A DNA stretch of 64,000 nucleotides. It comes from Isoetes taiwanensis. Its lineage: Eukaryota; Streptophyta; Lycopodiopsida; Isoetales; Isoetaceae. The DNA lies in assembly GCA_021234155.1 (NCBI GenBank), contig JAJEKV010000112.1, positions 2,098,282 through 2,162,281 of the forward strand. Reading direction: 5' to 3'. Below the pieces are notes generated by a model. The model was not told where the DNA came from and did no database searches. It was given only the letters and a program-made list of their open reading frames with translations. Below, one piece after another: positions 23,942-33,439 of the stretch (position 1 is the stretch's first letter; the number at the start of each line of letters is the position of its first letter). Made by a program: the position numbers and the translations under genes.

Positions 23942-24060
23942 ACAATAGTAGAATAGAATAGAATAGAATTGTTTTTATCGTCCACGGAGACCAATCGGCC
24001 TATGGGACCCAATACAAAAAGCGCAGCAGTCATAGTAGAAATTGACAAAAAATGATATGC
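23942..24060 (-). mobile_element. LINE-type 3' end with pentanucleotide tail, minus orientation
   Basis: Read on the minus strand, GGCCGATTGGTCTCCGTGG and ACGATAAAAA are followed by repeats of ATTCT, a short-unit tail like those of plant LINEs. The same sequence recurs at 63268-63350 with a similar tail, and at 52089-52125 in the opposite orientation without one. The upstream part (higher coordinates) diverges quickly, so this copy is 5'-truncated. Assignment to a LINE is inference from the tail and truncation. Confidence 0.55.
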
Positions 24061-24760
24061 CCCCGGATCACATGAAATCCTTTAAACGGGACCAGTACAA
24101 TTTTTAACTAAGCATTGTGGAGATCAATGGAGCTAATCCTGCCGAAGCTTGAACTGTCGGGGTTATAAATACCTAGGGTCAATGCTCAAGCAATATTATG
24201 GTCAATGCTTTTAAAATTATGTTTCTACTAAAGTGTTTTGCATGGTTGTAAAGGTGAGAAGTTAAATAAGAAAAGTGACATAACAATTTGCATAAAGTCT
24301 CTATCGAAATGAAAATTGCCCTCATTTGTTTCTTTCTCAACATCAAAGTGATCTAGAAGTCGTATTTAATTAAAGTGGGATTCATTCCATTCCCATTTTT
24401 TTTCGGAACCCTGTTAATTTACATAAAAAGGAGCACCTCGACCCGAAAACTATCCTTAATTCGAATTTTTGAATAAAACTCTGCATTCCAGCTTTGCTGC
24501 AGTTTTCCCTGGTTAGCGAGTCGAGAACAAGAACAATGCAACTGAAACAAAGGAAATTCATTAAAGATTGAAACCAAAGAACTAGTTGAAAAAGAATTTT
24601 TATTAATAAATTGAATAGGTACAATGTATTTTACATCGGACGCTTGAGACCATGGCGATCTTCTTTGTCACCACAGATTATCATCTTGGTAGGTGGTCCA
24701 CCTTAGGGGATTAACTAGCGCGCTTCTTCACGCCGATTTGTAAGCCTTGGGGGCAACCTT
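24061..24760. other. Intergenic DNA up to the GC-rich island
   Basis: AT-rich sequence without a supported gene. Base composition rises sharply after about 24.64 kb, which I take as the left edge of the GC-rich island. Confidence 0.4.
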
Positions 24761-24779
24761 GAAGAGTGTGGAATGCCTC

Positions 24780-25163
24780 ACGTGGAGGTGCCTCTGCAGC
24801 CTTCTGCGGCCGACCTGTCCACCCGACTTCTCCACTCGCCTCCCGCATCTTTCATCGAATATGCTCCTTCCCCAACCTCGTGGATGTTATGCAATGCTTG
24901 CAAGATGCTTTGAGCTTCCTGGACTTTCTCTTTGTTCTTCGCTGTTCTTTATCCCGTGGTGTAGCGAGCAACCTCTCGAATTCGCGAGCAACCTTATCCT
25001 GCAGGGCAAGAGTGTAGCGTGACCGGGTCCGTGCCGGAATCGGTATTTCTTTAAGCCTTGAGCGGGATCTGTGCCCGGCTCGGCGGTCTCTGATGCCCGC
25101 GGGCTCTGTGCTCGTGGTCGGATCGTGCCCCGAACCACCGAGCAAGGAGAGTATGATTAACAA
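24780..25163 (-). pseudogene. Decayed coding segment 3' of the FCP1-domain gene
   Basis: On the minus strand one frame reads LQDKVAREFERLLATPRDKE. After a frame change it continues as QALHNIHEVGEGAYSMKDAG. Both are protein-like and hydrophilic, and the switch lies near 24.95 kb. No family is recognised. It follows the FCP1-domain stop by about 400 bp on the same strand, with two of the island's palindromes in between. It may be part of the same element or a neighbouring broken gene. Confidence 0.35.
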
Positions 25164-25270
25164 TTACGGTGCCATTAGTCAAAAAACGAAGAAAAGAATG
25201 TTGAAATCAAATTACAATGGAGAACATTCATTCCATACAACCGCATCCAATGACGTGGGAAGTAGTGTCT

Positions 25271-25477
25271 TTCTCGACTTCATGAGTCGAAAAGGCCCAT
25301 AAAAGTGAAACTACAACCATTCTCATTAGAATATGGTTGCATCCAATCACACACGGAAGCATACAAATGGTTTCGTCAACGAGACAACCAGTGCCTTTCT
25401 CGACTCGCGAGTCGAGAAAGGCCCAGGAAACGCAATGTACAAGCATGCCTTTCTCGACTCGTGAGTCGAGAAAGGCA
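25271..25477. repeat. Palindromic repeat cluster 1 (three copies)
   Basis: Copies lie at 25271-25293, 25393-25422 and 25446-25477. The second is a perfect 30-bp palindrome around the core TCTCGACTCGCGAGTCGAGA. The third has one central T and is otherwise symmetric out to TGCC/GGCA. The first is asymmetric (CTTCATGAGTCGA). They sit between the FCP1-domain stop and the decayed segment at 24.8-25.16 kb. Confidence 0.9.
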
Positions 25478-25578
25478 GCGAAAACTCAATATACAAGTAT
25501 ATTCATTACAAAATGTTCAATACATGTGTTCACGTTTGTTTACAATATTCACAAAATTTGACTATCTGAAAGCAGAGG

Positions 25579-26425
25579 TCACTCTTCTTGTTCACCAAAA
25601 TATTTGTCGTCCATAGCTTTCATGATCGCCTTGCTCTCTGGATCGGGTTCCGTGAGGCTCGGATAGTTCAGAAGCACATCGGCGACAAGAATGGCAAAGC
25701 GGGATTCTGCCAAGACAGGACACAGTCCGAAGGACAACCACCTATCCGTCTCATATTCTTCAGGTCGATATGGCTTAGCAATGATTGTATTTTGCGCGTT
25801 ATGATAGCACTTGTAGGCGGAGTCGTCTATGATCAGCGTGTTGTGTTTGCCATAGTCCTGGAATTGCTCATAAACCCTGTCCAGCCTTTTCACCATTATA
25901 TGCTTCCCCTTTGTGACGGCTGGATCGAGGTCCGACACATGCTCGACCCTTTCGTTTCCCCAAACGAACTTGAACTTCAAAACTGAAATGCCGAGAACAC
26001 CAAGAACATTGACAATATTTTTCTTTGCCATACAAGACCATACGGCCACTTTGAATCCCCGTTCCAGGCACCATTCAACAATTTCCTTAGCTCTAGGCCT
26101 CGGATACACTATTTTATGCTCCGTTTTGGTCGGGATCTGCGAGGTGTTAATCTCGGGGACGTCTTTATCGTGGTATACTGCAGCTAATACTCCATTGACG
26201 TCAAATATTACAAGCTTGGCGGGACCAGCTGGATCCCAGTTGGAGTTTGGCTCTGACCATATATCCGGTTCATCGGGATCCAAATGCGGGATCATTATCT
26301 TTTTTGATCCTTTAATCGGGCCGTGGAGCGATGTCTTGCTCGGATTGTCTTTGTCCTTTTCATTCTCCTCCTCGCGGCGTGAACCGCTGCCCAATGACAA
26401 TGATCCGAGTCGTTGACTGAATTCC
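25579..26425 (-). CDS. FCP1-like (HAD family) phosphatase domain, last exon
   Basis: The minus-strand ORF runs to 26526, but its first ~33 residues read through palindromic repeats. A TTTCAG acceptor at 26426 followed by EFSQRLGSLSLG marks the likely exon start. FCP1/SCP domains dephosphorylate proteins such as the RNA polymerase II tail. Motif I is FDVNGVL (ORF residues 108-114). The nucleophile Asp is kept, but the usual second Asp is Asn, as I recall for a plant subgroup written DVNGLL. Motif II is VAVWSC (160-165), and the motif III acid pair is IIDDS (232-236). So the fold is convincing but catalysis is uncertain. A donor GTGAGT at 26563 defines a 138-bp upstream intron holding two palindromes. 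The 5' exons are less certain. Confidence 0.72.
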
Positions 26426-26458
26426 CTGAAATGATGACATCCGTCGAAAAGGAACGAG

Positions 26459-26537
26459 TTTTTCGACTTCGCGAGTCGAGAATGAAAAGAAAAGGTATTG
26501 AAAGGAACGAGTTTTCTCGACTTCATGAGTCGAGAAA
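26459..26537. repeat. Palindromic repeat cluster 2, inside the FCP1 intron
   Basis: Copies lie at about 26459-26482 and 26513-26537 (forms CGACTTCGCGAGTCG and CGACTTCATGAGTCG). Both fall within the predicted intron 26426-26563 of the FCP1-domain gene, so the primary transcript would carry two adjacent hairpins. Confidence 0.85.
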
Positions 26538-26563
26538 CACCGATAGAGCAAAAGTAAACTCAC

Positions 26564-27117
26564 CTCAATCTCGGGTTTTCAAGAATGTGTTCGGCAAAGA
26601 TTCGTCCAAACCTTCGACATTCTCGCCTCCGTCGGCTTTGTCTCCCTCGTCCCCTCGCCGTCTTTCATTGCTTCCATTTGTCTTCCTCCCCTTGAAATGC
26701 TCATGAAGCGGATCCGGTATGACCGAATGGTTTCAACCATGTCCTTATTTCCAACCACGGATATAGGTTTCATTCCAAACAACATAGCCCCCTGAGAGAA
26801 CAGGCCATTCATGTACCACTCGCATACAATTTGATCTTCCTCGACCAAGCTGGTTATGAAGTACTTGATAACTCTTGGCCGGATAAGAATTCTATGTATA
26901 GGACCTGTCGCACCATCTTTGCTGACCTTGTCCATCGATGGAACATCCTCCATAAATCTGCCCCCTTCCGTGGTTCCATCCGCTCTTGAGAGATCATGAA
27001 CTTGTCGAGATAATAATGCTCGCTAGACCACCACTTATCCAGGTCGACCACCGATCTTGAAATCAAAACCAAAACTATGTTGGCAAAGCTTGGTGCCTTG
27101 ACAAGCCAAGTCTGCAC
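26564..27117 (-). CDS. Upstream exon region of the FCP1-domain gene
   Basis: Two overlapping minus-strand frames are open: 26579-26953 (includes GPIHRILIRPRVIKYFITSL, EEDQIVCEWYMNGLFSQGAM and GNKDMVETIRSYRIRFMS) and 26854-27117 (includes SVVDLDKWWSSEHYYLDKFM). A third frame reads RIFAEHILENPRL into a GTGAGT donor at 26563 and splices in phase to the FCP1 exon. I cannot join all of these without a frame change, so there are either undetected small introns, indels or pseudogenisation. No domain is recognised. Confidence 0.4.
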
Positions 27118-27700
27118 TCATGATCAAGTTCAGATATGGAGTGCATGATCTTGTTGGTGAAGTTAATATCACCTGCCCATTGGGAGACAGCAGTTGTCCG
27201 ATTGCCCCTAAGCATGCAAAAAGACAAGGAAACCGAAAGTATCCAGTCGGTCATGTCCGCATACCGCCTTGTACCAACGCTCTATGTCAGCTTTGTCATA
27301 AAAAAAAAAAGGGTGGGGTCTTCGATCATATTGATGGCAAATAGTGCCACGGGTCCAGTGCCGCCCGGACCACCAAATCCCTTGTGTCCCAAAGTTACCA
27401 AAATGGGGGGCTATATCGTCACTTTAAATGGGACCACCCCGAATCCAAGCTTCCTCTTCGTAATTGCCATAGCACGCTCGGAAAAGGAAGGGTTTTGACG
27501 CTACGCTTCAGCTTGGTGTTGATGTAGGGTTGACATAGACGGTTCAATTCCTTCATGTCTTCCTCATCAAGGGCAGCCTTTTCCTTGTAATAATCAAAAT
27601 CATGGTATTCATTAGATGCAACGTTGCGTAACTCCGTGATGCCTTCTTCTAACGCGACGCCGCTTTAGGACTGTGGCATAATCCTTTAAATCCCCGCATT
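27118..27700 (-). pseudogene. Broken coding-like sequence
   Basis: Short readable minus-strand pieces, such as NEYHDFDYYKEKAALDEED and AMAITKRKLGFGVVPFK, are separated by stops and frame changes. They continue the texture of the flanking exons, so they are probably part of the same gene or element in decay. No family is recognised. Confidence 0.3.
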
Positions 27701-27795
27701 TTAGAACTCATGGTCTTCCTTAGTAGGATTGTTCCTTCCAAGATTTTGCCTTGTAGGTCAAGCGTTTCTTTTGTCCGTCAGGCCCCAGATCCTCT

Positions 27796-28167
27796 TCATG
27801 AACCGCTTGTCAAACAACTTGGGGTCCGCCCGCTTGAAATTCTCCATTGCTGTCCTTCCGACTTGCCTCTTGTCCATTGAGCCCATATCTCAGTCCATTT
27901 CTCCCGCACCTCGGTGCTAAGAATGAGGTCATATTGGTCCGAGAGACTCCCCGCCTTTCCTTGGTGTTCTCTTCTTCTTCTCCTCTTCTTCCTCTCCCTC
28001 ATCATCTTCCCCGTCCCTCCAGTGAGAACATATCCGCATAGTTTCTCAAAGGTCTTCCACTTATCCGAGGGAGCCCTGTTTCCTTTAGGATGCTGAGGAC
28101 AACCCAATGCTTTCCATTGTTGCCTAGCGTGTATGATCTGGTCAGGATAAGGGCTGCATTCAGTCAT
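27796..28167 (-). CDS. Coding piece of the GC-rich island, unidentified
   Basis: A 123-residue minus-strand ORF reads IIHARQQWKALGCPQHPKGN, KWKTFEKLCGYVLTGG, then a basic stretch (RERKKRRRRRE) that could be a nuclear localisation signal, then DLILSTEVREKWTEIWAQW. It is protein-like and lies on the same strand as its neighbours. No domain is recognised. Palindrome cluster 3 lies between it and the next coding piece, which fits an intron. Confidence 0.4.
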   Translation of the reverse strand: MTECSPYPDQIIHARQQWKALGCPQHPKGNRAPSDKWKTFEKLCGYVLTGGTGKMMRERKKRRRRREHQGKAGSLSDQYDLILSTEVREKWTEIWAQWTRGKSEGQQWRISSGRTPSCLTSGS

Positions 28168-28230
28168 GTACCAATGTCAGAGCATGAAAGTATCTACAAA
28201 CACCTTAATAAACAAGAAATAGTAGCCGGG

Positions 28231-28536
28231 TTTTCTCGACTCATGAAATCGAAAAGTCCCCTTCTTTTACTTATTCGGGTTTTCTCGACCATGAAGTCGA
28301 AAGCTCTGCATCCTTTGATTTTCTTTGTTACCCCCCGGCTCCCTTGACTCGAAATGAAAACCCCAGTGATAATCGGGAAAACGTTAAGATGGTAGGGCTT
28401 TCTCGACTCGCGAGTCGAGAAATTCCCTTGAATGTCTAACTTTCTTTTACTTCTCTGGGTTTTCTCGACTCGCGAGTCGAAAAGCTCGCAACCTTTGGTT
28501 TTACGTGTTACCACGCTTTCGACTCGCGAGTCGAAA
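28231..28536. repeat. Palindromic repeat cluster 3 (five copies in ~300 bp)
   Basis: Copies lie at about 28231-28255, 28280-28302, 28399-28422, 28460-28483 and 28517-28536. The last is a perfect 20-bp TTTCGACTCGCGAGTCGAAA. The first two are degenerate (TCATGAAATCGA, CCATGAAGTCGA). The cluster lies in the gap between two minus-strand coding pieces, probably an intron. Confidence 0.9.
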
Positions 28537-28622
28537 CCCCCAAGATAATCGGCAAATGTTAGGATTCGAGAGTTATTTACCTTCACGTAGCTCGCGACTC
28601 GCCGCTATTGTGTTCGCGGTGG

Positions 28623-29278
28623 CTAATCTTGCCGCTTTCGTTCTTGGCGTCTCCGTAGAAAGAACTCGCACTCTCGCTTGGCATATCTATCCTTGATCCT
28701 TTGCGGCACCTCCTTCTCCGTCAATCCCGCAATACTTGCGCCCGCCCTAATCATCGTTGACCGGTACAACCCGTAACCGGACGCCCTTTCCCTTGGATCT
28801 TCCTCGGACTTCCAAAAACAACTCACCGGTCGATGCGCTAAAAGGTATGACATCCGCAGCATTGGATCTGCAACGGATGTCGCACCATCGTTGAGAATCT
28901 CCAAAGATGTGTGTCGGATTAAATTCCAATGGTTGAACAAGACGGCATCTCCCCGGTAAACCTTCAGTGCCTAATGTCCAGAAGCAGCTTGTGTGATATT
29001 CCCAACGGATAATACCGAGCGGCCCGCTCCATTTTACATGCCCCTCTGTGAAATCCTGATCCGATCATCCGATCCATTATTGGGGAGTCGACCATATCTT
29101 CGCCTCCTTCGCATCCGATTCCTCCCGTGGTGTCATCTTCCCCATCTTTGTTTTTTGGTGGACTTTTTTGTGTATGAACCACAACTTGATTCCCCACTGC
29201 AGAGTGTTGTAGAGTCTTCAGCACAGTAGAAGTGAAGCTCCCCGTATTGAACAGTTTTTCCCGACTGAAAATCTCCAT
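28623..29278 (-). CDS. Coding pieces of the GC-rich island, unidentified
   Basis: Two minus-strand frames adjoin: 28964-29278 (ends with CKMERAARYYPLGISHKLLL) and 28623-28940 (FNHWNLIRHTSLEILNDGAT, then SYLLAHRPVSCFWKSEED, RASGYGLYRSTMIRAG and KEVPQRIKDRYAKRECEFF). The second frame continues the first if one or two bases near 28950 are ignored (VYRGDAVLFNHWN), so there is a frameshift or an assembly indel. The peptide is convincingly protein-like. I recognise no family. Confidence 0.45.
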
Positions 29279-29486
29279 TCCAAGCTCCCCGATGTTAGGG
29301 TTCCGCCTCCTTCATCCCTTCCGGATCCTTCCACCCAAGGTTCTCGACAATTTAAAGGCGCTGCCTTTTTTTCGTGCCCTTCGCCTTGCTCATGGAAGAG
29401 TGAGAATAATTTGAAACCGCTAATTTTCTGGTGTGATAGAACTTACTCTTCCGGCGGTCCTCGACATGTAGTGTTAAATGCTTCAA

Positions 29487-29840
29487 TCATGGCGAGACGG
29501 AGAGCACAACACCGATTTTCTTGTACTTGTCTCCTGAGCTCTTCTTGTCCCTTTGGTGGAGAAACAGATCTTTCTCCTTCCCACTTGTTGATACCTCGAC
29601 ATACCACCAAGAATCTGGCTGGTGTGTCAAGAAGCTCTTCTCCGGTCCCTCGATGACGAAGAACGGAGTTCGCCGCTGATCACTAGTGAGTCCGAGGTGA
29701 ATGCCGCAAGAAGAAAGGATGGATCGCTTAAGGTATTCCGACAAAAGAAAAACCTCGAGCTCACCCGGGGTGTTAGTCTTCTTCTTCTTGCCGCCGCTAG
29801 AACTAGCATCCCCTCCCGGCCGCTTCTTGGGAGTCGCCAT
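29487..29840 (-). CDS. Probable first exon of the island gene
   Basis: The 117-residue minus-strand ORF begins MATPKKRPGGDASSSGGKKK, a typical basic, nuclear-type N-terminus. It continues with ELEVFLLSEYLKRSILSSCG, TPFFVIEGPEKSFLTHQPDS and WWYVEVSTSGKEKDLFLHQR. It is the 5'-most coding piece on this strand, so I infer that it starts the gene whose later pieces run down to the FCP1 domain at 25.58 kb. That linkage is unproven. No known domain is recognised. Confidence 0.45.
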   Translation of the reverse strand: MATPKKRPGGDASSSGGKKKKTNTPGELEVFLLSEYLKRSILSSCGIHLGLTSDQRRTPFFVIEGPEKSFLTHQPDSWWYVEVSTSGKEKDLFLHQRDKKSSGDKYKKIGVVLSVSP

Positions 29841-29929
29841 GTCTGATGCCCTCTCATCCTCTTCTTCGACCCCTCTCAGAATTAAGTCTCCTCCGCGTTG
29901 TGAGTTTTAGGACTGCATGTAAAAAGATC

Positions 29930-30700
29930 GGGCGTGTTCTTTAGTTTGAATTTAAGGACATGCAATCATTTATGAAAAAAAGCGGGCTAAGGGTACAAAG
30001 ACGGTCGGCTTTAGCCCGCCCAAACACCAAGCTTCAAATTTAATCACATCAAGGGACTTAGTGAGCTGAGCGAAGTTTATCTTCAACTGCGGCATTGGCG
30101 ACCTCTCGAAGTTCGAGAAAGAGCATCGAATCGTAGTTTATCTACCGGAATGGCGCCGCGACGCTGTAAGCCGCTAACAACGCTTTGAATGTGTTTTTCC
30201 TGGTCGCGCCCCTATTGCAAGCAGTTGATTTGATCGATGAGCACGAGCTAAGGTGGGAAGCGGAGAGGAGCCGCCGCATTACCTGAACTCTACACCGCGG
30301 CGCCATGGAACGGGATACGAGAATCGCAGCGATACAAGTATTAGATGAGAGTGCACTCTTGATGAGACCGGCGTAAGAAGCAAAGACTCTCGAGGTCATG
30401 GATCCGCGATACAAAGGCCCAAGGAATTTCTCGTGAAGAGGTGAGTTTCGTGAGATGCCTCGTATTATTTTGGCGGTAGAACATGCCGCCCTGTTTTAAA
30501 TCATGGAACTGCTCATAAGCTCGACGGGTTTATTGTTTCCTTGTCCAGCATTTTTCAGCTTCGAGAGATGATTTACTCTCTGGGTTGAGAGATGCTCGGC
30601 AAGGAAACAATGGATCGGGGGTAAACTTGAACAGATCCATTTTAGGTGTATTTTTTCTTGGAATGTTTTCTTGGAATGTTGTATATAGATCAGGCTAGGT
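29930..30700. other. GC-richer DNA without a supported gene
   Basis: A 90-residue minus-strand ORF (30142-30414) has no recognisable domain. The sequence TTCGAGAAAGAGC and similar phrases hint at degraded versions of the island repeats. Otherwise I see nothing. Confidence 0.35.
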
Positions 30701-30730
30701 CTAAGGCCCAGGAGATGCGGTTCAAATGCA

Positions 30731-31870
30731 TCCTCCTGTGGTTAGTCAGAGAGGCCTCCACCCAGTCGGAACCACTCCTCTTCGCAATATTCGAGGAAGA
30801 TGGTTCGAAGGAGAGTGGCTCAGACAGGCTAGAGGCACCTGGGACTACAAACAGGAGAATACAGTGCTTGGTTGTAGAGACCTATGCTAAGACCCAAAGG
30901 CCTGCAGACAGTCAGGGCCACTTCCCTTCGCAATATTCGAGCAGTATAGTTTGAAGGAGAGTGGCTCAGACTGTCTGCAGGCACCCGGAGAATGCACGGG
31001 AGCGGGTATTGCTATGTGGGATTGGGCTAAGGGATTCTCGACTTGCGAGTCGAGAATGTGAGCCTTAGCTTCCTCTCTGCAATCTCGATTTGGGATGATG
31101 TTTGAGTTAGTTTTATTCGCACAAAGGAAAAATATGTGGTTTGGCCGTGGTTTTTAGGATAAATGTCGAGGTTTACTAAAGTCATTACGTAATAAAATAT
31201 CCTTAGTAATTTATTCCACAGTTGAAGATGGTTCCAAGGAGAGTGGCTCCCCCGGTATTCGGATGGTTTGACACTCGGTGCTAAGAGGCCACACACAAGA
31301 GAATTGGTTGGCTAGAGGATTCTCACTAAGCGAAATGGTAAAATCGACATTGTTGGTTTCTCATGCCTACATTCTCGACTAAGAAGTCGAATGCCTTTAG
31401 CCATCGAGAACTCCGATGGTACACATGGAGGCCAGTTAGGTAAGGCATTCCCACCGCGAGCCGAATGCATCCAAAGAAAACTTCAGGGTTTCCCTGTGGT
31501 TGGTTGTAGGGTATCCACCCGCCGAGCCCACCCTCCATATTCACAAGATGGTTCAAGGAGACGGCTCTTTGACCGGTAGAGGCCATCGCTACCACAATAA
31601 TGTGAGAATTGGTTGTTAGAGTTAGCTCACAGACAAATAAAACCACTTCCCTTCGCAATATCCGAGGAAGATAGTTTGAAGGAGAGTGGTTAAGACTGCC
31701 TCGCAGCCAGCCAGCGTAATCCACTAGAGTTTCGGCCGACTCACGAAATCGAAAACCGCCAGCACCTTCGGTGGTTAGTCGCCGAGGTCTCCACCCGCCG
31801 GAGCCCCCTCTTCGCAATATTCGGCGAGCATGGTTCAAGGAGAGTGGCTCGACCGGGTGGAGGCACCCGC
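30731..31870. repeat. Foldback module repeat, about six copies
   Basis: The phrase TTCGCAATATTCGAGGAAGA, then TGGTTCGAAGGAGAGTGGCT, occurs in varying completeness near 30.78, 30.93, 31.22, 31.55, 31.65 and 31.81 kb. Fuller copies are preceded by GAGGCCTCCACCC and followed by GGGTGGAGGCACC. The two are reverse complements, so each module is an imperfect foldback of about 100 bp centred on AATATT. Spacing is irregular. Confidence 0.75.
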
Positions 31871-32075
31871 GACCGCACAAAGGGCTATTGATTAGAGGAT
31901 ATTCTCGACTCACGAAGTCGAGAAGGCCGCAGCAGCTTAAAAAGAATGTGAAGACGCTGGTAGCCGTGTGTAATCCGATCGCGAAGTCGAGAATCCTCAC
32001 CAGCCAAATTCCAGTAGTGTACACTCCCTCTTCTCACCCAAGAAGTCGAGAAGTTCTCGACTCGCGAGTCGAGAA
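31034..32075. repeat. Palindromic repeat cluster 4 (about six copies)
   Basis: Copies lie at 31034-31057, 31371-31392, 31731-31756 (degenerate), 31901-31924, 31976-31994 (half-site) and 32054-32075 (perfect 22-bp). They are interleaved with the foldback modules. Just before the last copy is an extra half-site, AGAAGTCGAGAAG. I found no clear copy of this palindrome outside 25.27-32.08 kb. Confidence 0.85.
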
Positions 32076-32414
32076 GAAGGCCTGTACTTCCCGGATGGCA
32101 AGCCGAGGTATTCTCAACTCGCCACTCCCTTCCCGCATGTCTCCTGCAGTGGGAGGATATGTTGTGAGTTAGAAATGCATTCTCGTGAAGTAATTCCTAT
32201 TCTTAGTTCTCGGGGGAGAAAACATTCCTAGTTATGTTCTATTATGAAACATTCTTAGACAGTTTAGCTATATCTTTTGTGAATCTCTCCTAGTAATGTT
32301 CTGTTAATGCTCTGCAATATCTTACTTACTAACACCTATCTCTGATGATTTCTATCTCGGTTGCTTGCTACTACTTTACCACTACTCTCACTTGTGCCCG
32401 CATAATGTATTCAA

Positions 32415-32555
32415 TTCAACAGAGAGACTAGTGAGATTAATGAGAAAACAGATAACGTAGAGACTAGTGAGATTAATGAGAAAAAGAGAACAAAGGAGAC
32501 AAAATGAGATTAATGAGAAAACAGAGAACAGTAGAGAGAAATGAGATTAAAAAGG
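32415..32555. repeat. GAGATTAATGAGAAAA tandem repeat
   Basis: Four copies of GAGATTAATGAGAAAA (the last degenerate), some with AGAGACTAGT in front, are spaced about 35-45 bp apart. No coding is supported. Confidence 0.75.
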
Positions 32556-32599
32556 GTATGAAATTACAAAAACATACCGAAGATTTGCCGGATGAGGAG

Positions 32600-33136
32600 G
32601 AAGCTCCCGTGGTTCGATTCCATGTGGGTACGTCGTTAGCAAAGCGTGAATAAGGATTTGTCGGGTCAGAAATTGTATCGTGGATTAATAAGAACCTCTA
32701 ACAACGTAATATAAGTAAATATGCAGTAAAGGACTTACAGAAAACTAAAAAGCAGCAGTAAAAAAGGCCTCACTTTCTTCTCGTGCAAGAACGCTCGCCG
32801 AACACTCAATCAAGCGCGAGAACTTCGGCCATGGAAGCTGCCTCGATCCGTCGACCAAGCCGCCGGCCATAAGATGGCCTTGGAATGGCTCGGTTCGATC
32901 GATCGCCCGATCGAAGACCGGGCTTAAGGAAAATACATAGCCAAAGAGTGATCGTGAGAGAAAACAGGGAGGAAGAATGGTTTGGGGAGAGGAAGAGGGT
33001 GCAAGCACTCGGGCCGCACCCTCAACCCTCGTGAAAAGTGCAATAATAAACTGTCACGCGTGGGCCATGCCCTCCATGACGTGGCGGTCTTGAGTTCTTG
33101 ACATGGCCACGCTTTCAGCCTCTGAGGAGGCGCCAC
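32600..33136. other. GC-rich right margin of the island
   Basis: Minus-strand ORFs of 70-87 residues lack recognisable domains. The phrase GGCCACGTGGC-like sequence near 33.13 kb and TCGATCGATCGCC near 32.89 kb are palindromic. Base composition falls abruptly after about 33.14 kb. Confidence 0.35.
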
Positions 33137-33139
33137 GTG

Positions 33140-33435
33140 GCCATGACAAGATATTAAAGGTTATGTTATATGTTTATATATGTTATCTTATGTTATATAT
33201 TTAATATGGTTTCAATGGTTGAATAGTATTAAAGGTTATATATGGTTACAATGTTTACATATGGTTTACAATGAATATGGTTGTATGGTTTAATATGGTT
33301 ATATGATTTTAGTTAATATGGTTGTATGATTTAATATGGTTTAATATGGTTATATTTAATATGTTTGTATGGTTTTATATGGTTCATATGGTCATATTTG
33401 TGGTGTTTGGGGCTATATGGTTTTAATGTGAGCTT
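33140..33435. repeat. TATGGTT low-complexity block
   Basis: Irregular repeats of TTAATATGGTT, TATATGGTT and GTATGGTT fill about 300 bp directly before the DUF7869-type pseudogene. The block could be a degenerate microsatellite. Confidence 0.7.
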
Positions 33436-33439
33436 TTTC

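Noticed and set aside
25588-26416. Plus-strand 132- and 167-residue ORFs
   Set aside because: Antisense to the FCP1 domain, whose catalytic motifs are clear on the minus strand.
25271-32075. A CRISPR-like array
   Set aside because: The palindromic copies are irregularly spaced (tens to thousands of bp) with no uniform spacers and no cas genes, and the DNA is eukaryotic with spliced genes.
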